DNA from: Rhynchopus euleeides
Taxonomy: Eukaryota; Euglenozoa; Diplonemea; Diplonemida; Diplonemidae
Assembly: GCA_963210315.1 (NCBI GenBank)
Contig: OY723321.1
Coordinates: 620,001-684,000 of the forward strand
Reading direction: 5' to 3'
DNA: 64,000 nt
Below, one piece after another: positions 1 to 10,722 of this stretch (position 1 is the first letter of the stretch; each line of letters starts with the position of its first letter). The notes below the pieces were generated by a model. The model saw only the letters and a program-made list of their open reading frames with translations. It made no database searches and had not been told where the DNA came from. The position numbers were made by a program, and so were the translations under genes.

Positions 1-3000
1 CTGGGGTGCGACGGTGATGGCGTCGGGCTCTGTTCCAACCGCAGCCAGCTTGTTGTACATCGCGGTGCCCTGGGGGAACACCGTGTTCCCCCCGAGGCGG
101 AGCCCGTGGATCTCGCAGGGGAGCTGCGTGAAGTGCCCCCACACCACAAGCCGCGTCCCAAACCCCGACAGGGCAACGGACTGCGTAACGAAGCACGCCA
201 GACCCCTCCGATTCACAGACCGGAAGGCTGCCCCGCTGAACCCCGCGGTGGCATTCCCCCAGTCGACGTAACCCCCCACGTTAGTCCTCTCAAAAAACCG
301 AGTGTACGCCAGAAGAACCACCTCCACTGGGGTATTCACACGGGAGTGCACGGTCTTTGTGAGGGAGCGGGGCGGCTCAGCAATGTGAATACTGGAGGAG
401 GACACAAAGGCCCAGGTGTACCTCGGGGTCAGGACGGACTCGATGTGGAAGGATGCGGCAGGGATGCTGGTGTTGTGTGGGGTGACCGTTGCGACGCAGG
501 CCACGGAGGTCCGGTTGACCGCACTCCAGGAGAGCACCACGGGGATCACCGCCATCCCATCCTCAAACTCGACAGTCTCATCCTCCGTGGTGCAGTCGGG
601 GCACCCAAGGCAGGAGTAGGCCACGTCAGCATACGACAGCCCGAGGGTCGCAACGTAGGGCATGGGAGGGGTATCCGCTGCGAAAACCGCCTCGCCTATC
701 GCATATACCGGCACCTCCACCCCATCCCCCGGCGTCACCTTCAGGGGCACCAGGTTGTCGATCTCCAGAGCTGTCGCAAAGATACCACGCGACACGCGGG
801 GAGGGCCCTGGCTCCCCCAGAGGGACGTCACCACCGCCTCCCCGCTGCTGAGGGCAAACTCGAGGGGGAAGTCCGTCAGGGGGCCTCCGGTGATCCTCAC
901 CTCCACGGTGCCCGGGCCGGTCCCCTCGCCGCACAGCTCCCCATAGGGGATCCCGTTCACCACGCAGGAGCCTCGGATGGAGATGGAGGGGGACTCGCGT
1001 GGCATGTCTGTCCTCCATGCAATCCTCCGGGGGAGGACCCTGGGAGTGCGTACCGACAAGGAGACAGCACCTATGTGTGGGATGGCGGCATGCCATGGCA
1101 GGGGTGTCGGACCACCCACGGTGTACACCCTGTCCCCCAGGGTATCCGCGACGAACACCGTGAAGCGGTAGATCGATGCGTTGCTGCAGCACCCCTGGGT
1201 GAACCTCTCCTGTGCAATCGGGATTGCGACAATCTGGCGTGTCTCCGTGAGGACCGTCATGGAGTGGCTGTGCGTGACAAATTCAAGCCTGCAGGAGAAG
1301 CACGCCCGTGATGCCTCCAGCTTCGCCACCGCAACCCCTGCGATAGGTCTGGTGGAGAACCTCGACGGATCCGACGCATTCGGCGGGGATGCGGGGGAGA
1401 GGACATCCCACAACCCCCCTCCGCCGTTCCCCCCGATGCCCAGCTCCGGGGTGATCAGGTCTGCCATGGAGGTGTCCGTGGCATCCCATGACGGCATGTT
1501 GTTGAGGTCGACCCTCCACCCCATCACCGAGAAGGGGCGGCGGCGCACCGCGGAGGGAAGGGGAGTTCCGGCGAGGAGCCAGCGGGTCCCGCAGGCCACC
1601 ACGCGGTAGCCTGTTGCCTTGGCCTGGCCTGGGGTGGCGCGAAGAGCGAAGGAAGCGGAGGTTCCTGCGAGGGTGTACCTTACCCAGACCTCGCAGCGGG
1701 TGCAGGGGCGGGTGAAGGAGAAGGCGATGGGCAGATCCGGTGCGGCAGGGACACGGAGGATGTGCGCGTCGTCGAAGGTTGGCTGTGAAACCTCGCACCC
1801 CCCGACAGTTCCGGAGAACCCTGCGAGGAACCCGCCATTCCCATACTTCGCAGTTGCGGAGTCTATCACCGTGCTGTCAATCCACTTCGATATTATATCC
1901 GCCTCAAACAGCGTCACCCCGGGGCTGTCTTGGTAAGCCCACCTCCCCGACGCCCCCCCAGCTGTCGCACTGCTCAGCCGCACGGTGAAGGCAGCCCCAA
2001 CCTGGATAACACTCAGCCCCGCCGGGGTCACCCCCGACGCGGTTGGGAGGACCTGCTCTGAAACCGCGACATGGGTCGGGACAGCCTTCTCCACGGAGAA
2101 GGGCTTGGTGACCCGCACCCTCTCCAGCATCGGGGGGCCGTTGGGGAGATCTGTCAGCCCGTTGGCTCGGCAGGCCGCAGCGGAGAGCGCGGTGGGGTCG
2201 CATAGAGTGAACTGCAGGAGGCACTCCTGGCAGGGTTGGGAGAAGTGCACCCAGCCCACCCCAACGCCTTGGAGGAGGTCCACCGCGTCTGTGTCTGTGA
2301 AATCCGACTCGCTGCGGATCGACTCCACTATGTCTCGCGGGCGGAGCAGGCGTGCCCTCCCCCCAAACCCACAGCCCGACGTCGGGGTAGGCGCCTCCAT
2401 CAGCACAACAGACCTCGGAAAAGACCAGGACCTCCTCCCCTCGTCGTTCTCCACAGAGAGCTGCATCGGGAAGGGCAGCCCAGCCAGGGCCGGGACATAC
2501 CCCCACCCCAACCCGGGGTCGGGGCACTGCGTGATGTAGGAGTTGACGAGACACGACATGGTCCTCTTGCTGGGGCAGTCCGGCATGGAGGCCACCTCCG
2601 GCAGCACCTGGAGGGAGAGGTACTTCCCAGGGGGGAGGGGGGCGGAGGCGAACCTTGCCTTTGTGGTGTAGGGTGCGATGGACACACCAGGTGTTTCGGC
2701 TTGCAGGGTGATGGGTTCTGACGCAACGCTGGTCAGCACCGTGAAATCGGTTCCCATGATGGGGTTGAGGGTGTGGAGGAACCGGGCTTCAACACCAGCC
2801 GGGTCGCGGAGCGGCGTCGCGGATGTGATGTTCGGCCTGACCCTCGCCTCCGAGGAGACACGATCCAACAGCAGGGCTGCGGGGTAGCCATGCGATGCTG
2901 TCACGAACACCTCCCTGTCATAAACAGGATACTTCACATAATCATCCCCAGGCATGGTGTAGAACGCAACAGAGAGGAAGCGGACCTGGCTCGGCTTATG

Positions 3001-6000
3001 CCCACACACCTGCTCTGCGACATCAGAGTTCTCCCGGGGGAAGCGCGCGGATCCCCCAGAGTTGAGGTTGATGTAGAGCGGTGTGGAGGCAACGTAGTTC
3101 GACAGCTCCATCGAGAGGAGGCCAACAGAGAGGGGCCTTGGTATGCCCGGGGAGGACCAGAGCCGCACCTCGATGCATCCCGGGGGTGCAACCGTTTCAA
3201 CCCTCGAGATGGAGCTGGGTGGGTTCACTGTGCATATCTCAAACCTCGCGTCTCTCGCTGGGAGCGCCATCTCGGGGGTGATTGTGAGAACCCCAGCGCC
3301 GAGGTGTGCGCTGCTGAACCCCACCATATGCCGTGCAACCCTCACCTTTCCATAGTTTCCATAGTGGTAGATGCGAGGCCCTTCAGAGTCCCCCCTCCCC
3401 TCAATGGGGACGTATGTCTCATGGAAGGAGAGGGTCTTGCTGGTGACACAGGTCGACTCCGCCCCGACGTTATCGCACGACCAGTGGGGGAACCCCGAGG
3501 CGGTTTTCACAGAGATGTTGTAGCTGGAGTTGGTAGCGGGTGCGGTTCCCAGGGAGGTTGATTCCCAGAACTGGATGTGGAAGTCGATCTTCTCGTCTGA
3601 CATCGGGTCGGTGAGCCATCTGTCGCAGAAGCAGGTCCCGGAGTTGCAGGGGGGGCACAGAGGCTTCGCACCCACCGCAGAGCGGATCCCAAAGGAAATC
3701 ACCGGGGTCACACGGAGTGGGACAAGCAGGGCAGTCGCGTCACACTGCAGTGCCACCGCCTTCCCAGCCGCCCCCGCTACATTGAGCGTGAAGGTTGCGG
3801 CAAATATGGTCTGGACAGTCGGAGCGGATGCCCCGTATGCCTTCAGGGTGAACACCGCCGTGGATCCCCCGTTGATGCTCTGTAGGCGAACCGACATCAC
3901 CTTGGGGGAGGAGGAGGACACGGACACAGCTTGCCCTGTGGAGGGGTCGAGAGTGGGAGTAACCACAGCGGAGCCTTCGGTGAGGGAGAGGGCACCGGAG
4001 GTCACAACGTTTGCCCCATCCAGGTAGACGAGGTGGCGGGGCCACTGTGTGTTCGCACCGGCTGAATTGCGCGGCTCCACCGTGACGGTGAAGGTGTCGC
4101 TTGAAAAGCTGTCGCTCTTCCACTGGATTTTTGAGGTGGTGCCAACCGCACAGTGCAGCTGCGATGTGTCATCGTAAAAATCGGCAGTGAGGAAGCTGTC
4201 CACCCCCTCAGGCGATGCACCCGCCTCGCTGTGGAAGGAGAAGACACATTCTACACAGGGTCGATCCACAGCTAAGACCCACCGCGCCGCCCACACCCCC
4301 GTCACCTCTCCGGTGGATGTGTCGGTCACCTCGCTCAGCGTCTGGAGGGGGTAGCGGCGGTACGGCTCACCACTCCCCACCACCCCCAACAGCTTCCCCC
4401 CCTCGGGAGATGCGGTGCCACTCCGCCCGAAGAGTGCGAAGATCCCCCCGAAGTGAAACTCGTCATTCATGAAGACGCCCGACACATATGTCCCGGGGAT
4501 GATGGTAACATCAACACCTTTCTGGACAGGGGCACGGATCGCCCCACGGGAGGGACGCGAGGTTGCGTTGAAAAGACTATCCCCAGGCAGCACCACGCGG
4601 AGGGTAGTGGCGGGGATTCTCACCGGAGAGCGCATGGTGGAGGAGAGGTGGGTCCCCAGGGAGGTGTCGTTCAGCTCCAGGGTGAAGTCACACCCCTGCC
4701 CCAACGCCTTTGCGAGGGACTGCTTGTTGTCGTTCAGCCTGGAGCAGCCCCCACCCCCCTCCACTATGAAGGTCAGCCCGAGGAGCGTGCTGTTATGCGC
4801 CAGAACAGGAGGCGCCCAGGAGAGGGGGCCCCCTCCGGCAGACCCGACAACCCAGGTCTCTGAGGTGGAGGTGACCCGGAGCCTGACAAGCCACTTGTCG
4901 GATATGGGGAGGGGCTTTCCGCTGTGCGACAGCACGGAGAAGCGCAGTTCGTAGGGCACCCCGATCTGAAGGTAACTCCCTGTGGCCCCAACGAGGAATG
5001 AGCTGGGGGCAGCTGCTGCGAGGGTTCGCGAGGTGAGAGGAATCCACCGTGGGGCCGGCACCCTTCCCATCCTCCGGAAGTTGTAGCTGCTGCTGCGTGT
5101 GTCGAGGGGGAGGGCTGTGGCAATGAGGGCCATCGCGGGGAGGCGTCTGGTGATGACAACCGTGATCTTCGTGCTGACTGCCGAGAGGACGATGTCCAGC
5201 ACGACGCTCTCCCGGGCGACGCCGGAGCGGAGGGATGGGAGGAGGATGAAGGTCGAAACACCCTTGCTGTTCCACGCCTTGGTCTTCGGGTTGCCAAACC
5301 CCATAGTGCTGATGTTCTTCTCAAGGGGAGGGTGTGACACAGTGACAAACCCTGACGCAGCGTATAACCTCGGCCCATTCTTCCTCGCGGCAATCACCAT
5401 GGGGCACTCCTCGGCATGCGTGCAGGTCACCGTGACATTGCATGTTGCGGTAACCTCCATGCAGGTCGGCACCTCCATGTCGTTCAACGTCACCCCATCC
5501 GGAACTTCCAGGCTGCCCGATTGGATCGACACCGGTTTTGACCAGATTGCGGTTTGGCCAAACTTCGCGTAAAACCTGACGAGGCAGCCAAAGGGGGGGC
5601 AGATCGAGGTCAGGGTGAACCGGAAGGAGGCCTGCCCGCGGGAGTTCAGCATCTGCCGCCTCCCCCACGACTCCCAGCCGTAGCGTGTGGCGGTGTCGCC
5701 GAAGCACCCAGCCACGTTGTTCACGATGAAGGGTTCCTCTGCGGACGGCGAGCTGCACACGATGTCAGAGCAGAGCACCATAAACAGCACGCCCTGCCGT
5801 ATCACAGGGATGCTGCCTATGGCAGGCTGCACCACAATCTCCAGAAGCTCGCCCGAGGCGAGGTGGATTGTCGCACCCACATCATGCTTTGGGGAGAACA
5901 CCAGCAGCACGTCCACCGCATCAGGGGGCTTCCAATAGATAGACCCACCCCCCGCGTTAGGATCGCCTGAATTCCAGAGGGTGTACACAACATGACGCTT

Positions 6001-9000
6001 TGTGACATAAGCCAGGGCTGAGTCGCTGCTCCCATTGGTGCCGTTTGACAGTGGTGCCGGGGCAGGCGAGCCCAGAGGCGATGCGGAGGGGGGTGACATA
6101 GTCATCCCGTCGCCGGAGAGAGGGGATGTGCCTGAGGCGTTGGATGTGTTCCCAGGAGAGGGGTTGCCGGAGTTGGCGTGGCTGGTCTGCCACAGGGTTC
6201 CGTAGTCTGTTTCCTTGTAGAGGCACACCTTGACGACTGTGGAGTGGAAGAACTCTGGGGGAAAGTTAAAGGAGGTGGCACGGCTCTGCGGGTCGAAGAA
6301 TGACACGGAGGACGTGAGGGAGTCGTACGACGCCATGTCAAACCACCCCGCGGCACGCGCCCCCGCCTGGTCCTCCGGTGGAGGGAGGCACAGCTCCCCA
6401 TACCCTGCGAATTTGATACGATCCCCGCAGAACACCCCTTGGCACCACGAGGCGAGAGGGTTGCGGGACACCCCTTCAACCCGCAGGTCAGACACAGTCA
6501 AATTCGACGGGGTTGTCCTTTCGTATTCGAGGTAGGTCGGGACGGTGTAGAGGTGCTCCAACCCATTCTCAGAGGGAACCAGCAGCCAGGACCCATTCCC
6601 AAACCGGAGGCAGACAAAGTAGACCCCCACATCGGGGAGGGTCAGCGACATGTTGTACCGGCGGTGCCCCCCAGTGTATTGCCCGAAGGAGCACGATCCC
6701 CCGATGCACTCCTCATCGGACATAGTCCCGTGCACCCCGACAGGGTCGCAGCCGCGGAGGGAATCTGATGTCATAGCCCAGGCCCATGAGGTGTCATTTT
6801 TCGGCACACGCAGCTCAGGCCCTCCGATTTTTACAAATTTGAACTCGACAGGCTCTGTGATGGCCCGGGAGAAGGTGACAGAGAAACCCGACCCATAAGG
6901 GAGCACGGTCGACGCACCTGACATGGCGAGCTCCTTCCCGGAGAGCCCCAGGCTGTGGTGTGGCTGCAGCTGTGCATCGAGAGACCACCCCTGGATGTCG
7001 CTCCCCCTAGTGATGAAGAGAGCGCCGGAGGCGTGGCTCACCTCCACCCAGGCAAACTCCCCTGTGGAGACGAAGAATGTGTAGACGCAGACGTGGTAGA
7101 TGGTGGGGACATCCCCCGTGACGGGGGGGAGGGTGATGACAAACGAGGCCTCTGAGTTCAGCCCGTCCGTCGGGCCCAGGTCGGTGATGAGCTTCTGCAC
7201 AGGGGTGGAGAAGAGGGGGCCGATCCCTGCGACGCCTCCGGTGTGGCAGGTGTCGTCGTTTGACACAACCTTTGCCATGTCCACATTGGGGTTGATGTTA
7301 AACAGACCCCCAGCACGCAGCAGCGCGATGTTGGCGGTGCCCATATTCAGCAGCTGCCCGGAGGACTCCCAGGTGATGCTGGTTGACTCCAGCGTGTAGG
7401 GCCCCTCACGCCTCCACGACTCAGACCTCTCCCCAGCCACCTGCAGGATCTGATAGCACAGCCAGTACTCCCCAGCCTTTTCGGGGAGGAGGATGCTGAC
7501 ACCGGTGGTTGAGGAGACAGAGGCAGACGCGGTGACATGAGTTGTCGTCCCGGAGGCATACTGCAGGCAGTTGTCGTTCTGCAGGAGAGGGTCGTGTGGC
7601 ACCATCTTTGCCCGAAGCTCTGTGAAGGCGAGGGATGGGGTGATGGTGAACAGCTGGTGCGTCGCGCAGATCAGCCGTGTCCCCGCCGAAGGGAGCGTTG
7701 TGACGGACACCGCGGAGGAGACAAAGAACGACCCGCTGGACCACCCACTCCCCGACCCACCCAGACGCAGCCACCCCGAATTCCTCGATTTGTAGCAGAA
7801 GGCGTAGACGTGAAAGCTCGACGTCGGGATGGTCACCACGGCGGCTGTCCCCTTTAGATTCTCCTCCGTGGAATCCCACGGCACTGTGTCATCCACGTTG
7901 TCCGGTGTGACCTTCACGATATCCAGCAGCTTCTGGGAGGCATTGCACTGCCGCAGGGTGAGAGGGGCGCACAGCATGATGACATTCTTCATCCCCATGC
8001 AGGGGGACTTCATGATCCCTGCTGTCGCAGGGGATCCCGCCCCCGCCGACTCGCAGTACGGCTGCAGCGATGCATCCAACCCGTCAGCCCGATAATACTT
8101 TTCATCCAGCGCACAGGACTGGTCCTCCAGCTGCAGGCTGCCCGGGGGAAAGATCGCATTCCGCCAACCCCCCTGCGCATCTGGGAAGGACAGACGGTAC
8201 CCCTCCGAGGTGACACCCCACACCGTGCCCGGGGTGCCCGCAGGCAGGCTCCACCCCAGCGTCGCAGCACCGAGGGGGTCGCCTGTCACCACCACGGCCT
8301 CCCCTATGTCCAACGGGCGGTATGCCGGGATAATCCTAACCAGATCATCCGTTGTGAGATTCCCCACCGTGTCTGTAAAGTATACCGTATGCTCATTCCC
8401 CTCCAGCAGCGAACCGGTTGACACCGAGATGGCAGGCTTGGCGTACAGCGCGAGCGCCTCACCTGACAATTGAGACGCCTCTGGGAAGGACTGCGCCTTG
8501 TTGGTGAACACCTCCGACATGTGGGGCGGAGAGATCCAGTTCGACCACCCGATGCGGAGGCACACTCTATCCAGAGGAGGGACTGGCATGAGGGGCATCC
8601 TCACTTGGAAATGCAGCGCCTTCAGGCGGCTGCTGGAGTGCCTCCCCGGGCATGAGGTTCCAGTGTCCAGATCCAGCACGGAGCACTCCGGCTCCCCTCC
8701 GTCGCGCTCCTCCGTTGCGAAGTTGACGGCGAGGTCCGCAGTGGTCTGCTGCCCGGCACACCCTCTGCTGCTGGGCACGATCCTCACCGCAGTCCCACGG
8801 TAGCCATCCCACCTATGAGCATCAAGGCTTCCACCGAACAACGCGGTGAACACGATAGTTGACTCGCTCTCCGCTCGGGTCTCATTGGAGAGGGGCTCCC
8901 ACGCGACATAGGGTCTCGCATTCACCGATGAACGGTAAACCCCTGGGGAGAGCACATCCGCTGTGTAGTTAAGGCTCCCAAATGCAGGGTGTGGCTGCGG

Positions 9001-10722
9001 GTCGAAGGAGAGGACACGCCATTTCCCCTTCTCATCCCATTTCCTATAGCACACAATATACTCCCCGGAGTGCGGGACGAAGGCTTCGCCGAATGTCACG
9101 TTGGATGCGAGGGATGTGTCATCCGGATCAGATGGGTCGCTCCCAAGGGTTGTCCCTCCGTCATACGCCATGCCGGTTGTCTGGATGGCGGAGGTCCCAA
9201 AGCAGCCAGGGGAGACCAGGGTGTGGGAGTCTTGGTTTGGATTTGGGACAAAGCGGAAGGCATCCCCGGTGGGGGTGAGGGTTGTGGCTGCCTGCGACTC
9301 GACCCTCCGGAGCTCGTGCCCTGTGAAGCGGATTATCCCCCAGGAGACGGGGGTCAGGTCGTACATCGACCAGGTCATGGTTGAGTTGAGAACCAGGAGG
9401 TGGGAAACGCCGCTTGTCGAAGCGCAGGATGAATCCGACTCGCACAGAAACACCTTAGTCCACAAGGGGATCCCCTCGATAAGCTCCGTCACGGTTGAAT
9501 TCCACTCCGAGGTGTTCTGCGACACCTCAAACTGCATCGCCCTCCTCTGCTGCGAGGAGAAGCAAATCTCATACTCCCCCGGAGGGCTCGGCAGACGGAG
9601 GTACCCAACAGCGTCCCCAGACACGACACCCCCAGACGTCGCAACTGTTGAAAATGGGAGCGTCTCCCCATGGGCCATGCGCCCCAATCCTCCTGCGAAT
9701 GTCCCCTCGTGGTATCGGGCGAGCCCTGAGGTGGTCCACACACCCCCCTTTGCCACCATGTTGGCTCCGACGTATGCTGTGCCGCCCTGGCTCTCGAGGG
9801 TGCAGGGTGAGCCCCGTGGGACGATTTTAAAGGAATCGCCTTCAGAGCAGGCCGCATCGGCAGACGAGTTGCACGACGTCGACACCGTCGTGAAGTTAAA
9901 CTTGGAATCGGTTCGGAATTTTATCGGCGCGTAGTCCCCAGAGGAGGGGGACGTCGGGGCCCACATGCGGACTCTCGGGCCCTTCGGGGTGAAATACCAC
10001 ATCCCACTCGCGGTCTGATCTGTCCCGTAGAAGTCGGCATTGCTCTGAACCATCACCCAGGTCCTTTCGGACGCAAAGGAGAAGGCCTCATCAGCATATC
10101 TCACGCAGACTGTGAAATTCGACGCAGGGGTGTACACTGTGAAATGCGCCGCGCTTGACATCTCCGTGGACTCCCCTGACACCACGCCAAACTCCTGGGA
10201 TCGGAAGGCCGGCTCGGCGGCGGATGAGGCGAGCGTGGCACACGTCGTGGCAGCGGTGTCATTCCCAAGCTCATAGATGCGCAGCTCCAACGGGCCATCC
10301 CCTTGGGAGGCTGCCTGCGTTGCATTAATCATGGCGAGAAAGGTGTCCCCCGATGATGTGTGGATTACGGTGGACACGCGGATGCGGATTTCATCGCCTG
10401 CGTGGAAGTCTATAGATGAGAAGTCCACTCTGAGGTGTGTGAACCGCTCATCGCTTGCAGAGAGGGAAGCTGTTGGGGATGCTGTTGCGGTGCCTGTGTC
10501 AGTATCGGTAGGGGTGACAGTTTTGCTCTTCGAAACAGAGACGGTCGGGCTGAGGGTTTGCGAGATGGTCACTGTTGCGGTGTTTGCAGCATCGCAGTGC
10601 CGACATCCCTCCAACACAACAACGGCTAGAGCAGTGAGAAGGGAGGCAGCACTGTATCCCCTCCTGCGCCTGCATAACAGGGGTACCCCCCAAGGCAATG
10701 CCCACACAGCACCCACCGCCAT
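1..10722 (-). CDS. Giant secreted/cell-surface protein, partial (no stop in window)
   Basis: I read every codon from an ATG at 10,722 to the left edge on the minus strand and found no stop. That gives at least 3,574 residues without an intron. The N-terminus has an Arg cluster (RRRR, residues 18-21) followed by a hydrophobic stretch (ASLLTALAVVVLEGC), like a signal peptide or signal anchor. A Ser/Thr/Pro-rich alternating segment follows (about residues 47-90, e.g. SPTVSVSKSKTVTPTDTDTG), likely O-glycosylated. The rest is beta-rich with many N-x-S/T sites. Recurring endings such as GEYEICF, GEYIVCY, GEYWLCY and VGVYFVCL lie in the first half. Recurring Cys pairs (CVECVF, CQECLL, CTRCEV, CFSCRL) lie in the second half. 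This suggests tandem Ig-like or adhesin-type domains outside the cell. No named family is claimed. The C-terminus (anchor or not) lies outside the window. Confidence 0.85.
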   Translation of the reverse strand, partial: MAVGAVWALPWGVPLLCRRRRGYSAASLLTALAVVVLEGCRHCDAANTATVTISQTLSPTVSVSKSKTVTPTDTDTGTATASPTASLSASDERFTHLRVDFSSIDFHAGDEIRIRVSTVIHTSSGDTFLAMINATQAASQGDGPLELRIYELGNDTAATTCATLASSAAEPAFRSQEFGVVSGESTEMSSAAHFTVYTPASNFTVCVRYADEAFSFASERTWVMVQSNADFYGTDQTASGMWYFTPKGPRVRMWAPTSPSSGDYAPIKFRTDSKFNFTTVSTSCNSSADAACSEGDSFKIVPRGSPCTLESQGGTAYVGANMVAKGGVWTTSGLARYHEGTFAGGLGRMAHGETLPFSTVATSGGVVSGDAVGYLRLPSPPGEYEICFSSQQRRAMQFEVSQNTSEWNSTVTELIEGIPLWTKVFLCESDSSCASTSGVSHLLVLNSTMTWSMYDLTPVSWGIIRFTGHELRRVESQAATTLTPTGDAFRFVPNPNQDSHTLVSPGCFGTSAIQTTGMAYDGGTTLGSDPSDPDDTSLASNVTFGEAFVPHSGEYIVCYRKWDEKGKWRVLSFDPQPHPAFGSLNYTADVLSPGVYRSSVNARPYVAWEPLSNETRAESESTIVFTALFGGSLDAHRWDGYRGTAVRIVPSSRGCAGQQTTADLAVNFATEERDGGEPECSVLDLDTGTSCPGRHSSSRLKALHFQVRMPLMPVPPLDRVCLRIGWSNWISPPHMSEVFTNKAQSFPEASQLSGEALALYAKPAISVSTGSLLEGNEHTVYFTDTVGNLTTDDLVRIIPAYRPLDIGEAVVVTGDPLGAATLGWSLPAGTPGTVWGVTSEGYRLSFPDAQGGWRNAIFPPGSLQLEDQSCALDEKYYRADGLDASLQPYCESAGAGSPATAGIMKSPCMGMKNVIMLCAPLTLRQCNASQKLLDIVKVTPDNVDDTVPWDSTEENLKGTAAVVTIPTSSFHVYAFCYKSRNSGWLRLGGSGSGWSSGSFFVSSAVSVTTLPSAGTRLICATHQLFTITPSLAFTELRAKMVPHDPLLQNDNCLQYASGTTTHVTASASVSSTTGVSILLPEKAGEYWLCYQILQVAGERSESWRREGPYTLESTSITWESSGQLLNMGTANIALLRAGGLFNINPNVDMAKVVSNDDTCHTGGVAGIGPLFSTPVQKLITDLGPTDGLNSEASFVITLPPVTGDVPTIYHVCVYTFFVSTGEFAWVEVSHASGALFITRGSDIQGWSLDAQLQPHHSLGLSGKELAMSGASTVLPYGSGFSVTFSRAITEPVEFKFVKIGGPELRVPKNDTSWAWAMTSDSLRGCDPVGVHGTMSDEECIGGSCSFGQYTGGHRRYNMSLTLPDVGVYFVCLRFGNGSWLLVPSENGLEHLYTVPTYLEYERTTPSNLTVSDLRVEGVSRNPLASWCQGVFCGDRIKFAGYGELCLPPPEDQAGARAAGWFDMASYDSLTSSVSFFDPQSRATSFNFPPEFFHSTVVKVCLYKETDYGTLWQTSHANSGNPSPGNTSNASGTSPLSGDGMTMSPPSASPLGSPAPAPLSNGTNGSSDSALAYVTKRHVVYTLWNSGDPNAGGGSIYWKPPDAVDVLLVFSPKHDVGATIHLASGELLEIVVQPAIGSIPVIRQGVLFMVLCSDIVCSSPSAEEPFIVNNVAGCFGDTATRYGWESWGRRQMLNSRGQASFRFTLTSICPPFGCLVRFYAKFGQTAIWSKPVSIQSGSLEVPDGVTLNDMEVPTCMEVTATCNVTVTCTHAEECPMVIAARKNGPRLYAASGFVTVSHPPLEKNISTMGFGNPKTKAWNSKGVSTFILLPSLRSGVARESVVLDIVLSAVSTKITVVITRRLPAMALIATALPLDTRSSSYNFRRMGRVPAPRWIPLTSRTLAAAAPSSFLVGATGSYLQIGVPYELRFSVLSHSGKPLPISDKWLVRLRVTSTSETWVVGSAGGGPLSWAPPVLAHNSTLLGLTFIVEGGGGCSRLNDNKQSLAKALGQGCDFTLELNDTSLGTHLSSTMRSPVRIPATTLRVVLPGDSLFNATSRPSRGAIRAPVQKGVDVTIIPGTYVSGVFMNDEFHFGGIFALFGRSGTASPEGGKLLGVVGSGEPYRRYPLQTLSEVTDTSTGEVTGVWAARWVLAVDRPCVECVFSFHSEAGASPEGVDSFLTADFYDDTSQLHCAVGTTSKIQWKSDSFSSDTFTVTVEPRNSAGANTQWPRHLVYLDGANVVTSGALSLTEGSAVVTPTLDPSTGQAVSVSSSSPKVMSVRLQSINGGSTAVFTLKAYGASAPTVQTIFAATFTLNVAGAAGKAVALQCDATALLVPLRVTPVISFGIRSAVGAKPLCPPCNSGTCFCDRWLTDPMSDEKIDFHIQFWESTSLGTAPATNSSYNISVKTASGFPHWSCDNVGAESTCVTSKTLSFHETYVPIEGRGDSEGPRIYHYGNYGKVRVARHMVGFSSAHLGAGVLTITPEMALPARDARFEICTVNPPSSISRVETVAPPGCIEVRLWSSPGIPRPLSVGLLSMELSNYVASTPLYINLNSGGSARFPRENSDVAEQVCGHKPSQVRFLSVAFYTMPGDDYVKYPVYDREVFVTASHGYPAALLLDRVSSEARVRPNITSATPLRDPAGVEARFLHTLNPIMGTDFTVLTSVASEPITLQAETPGVSIAPYTTKARFASAPLPPGKYLSLQVLPEVASMPDCPSKRTMSCLVNSYITQCPDPGLGWGYVPALAGLPFPMQLSVENDEGRRSWSFPRSVVLMEAPTPTSGCGFGGRARLLRPRDIVESIRSESDFTDTDAVDLLQGVGVGWVHFSQPCQECLLQFTLCDPTALSAAACRANGLTDLPNGPPMLERVRVTKPFSVEKAVPTHVAVSEQVLPTASGVTPAGLSVIQVGAAFTVRLSSATAGGASGRWAYQDSPGVTLFEADIISKWIDSTVIDSATAKYGNGGFLAGFSGTVGGCEVSQPTFDDAHILRVPAAPDLPIAFSFTRPCTRCEVWVRYTLAGTSASFALRATPGQAKATGYRVVACGTRWLLAGTPLPSAVRRRPFSVMGWRVDLNNMPSWDATDTSMADLITPELGIGGNGGGGLWDVLSPASPPNASDPSRFSTRPIAGVAVAKLEASRACFSCRLEFVTHSHSMTVLTETRQIVAIPIAQERFTQGCCSNASIYRFTVFVADTLGDRVYTVGGPTPLPWHAAIPHIGAVSLSVRTPRVLPRRIAWRTDMPRESPSISIRGSCVVNGIPYGELCGEGTGPGTVEVRITGGPLTDFPLEFALSSGEAVVTSLWGSQGPPRVSRGIFATALEIDNLVPLKVTPGDGVEVPVYAIGEAVFAADTPPMPYVATLGLSYADVAYSCLGCPDCTTEDETVEFEDGMAVIPVVLSWSAVNRTSVACVATVTPHNTSIPAASFHIESVLTPRYTWAFVSSSSIHIAEPPRSLTKTVHSRVNTPVEVVLLAYTRFFERTNVGGYVDWGNATAGFSGAAFRSVNRRGLACFVTQSVALSGFGTRLVVWGHFTQLPCEIHGLRLGGNTVFPQGTAMYNKLAAVGTEPDAITVAPQ

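Noticed and set aside
106-1311. 401-codon plus-strand frame and other plus frames over 1-10,722
   Set aside because: They are exact antisense or offset shadows of the giant minus-strand frame, rich in Pro/Arg/Gly/His without family signatures.
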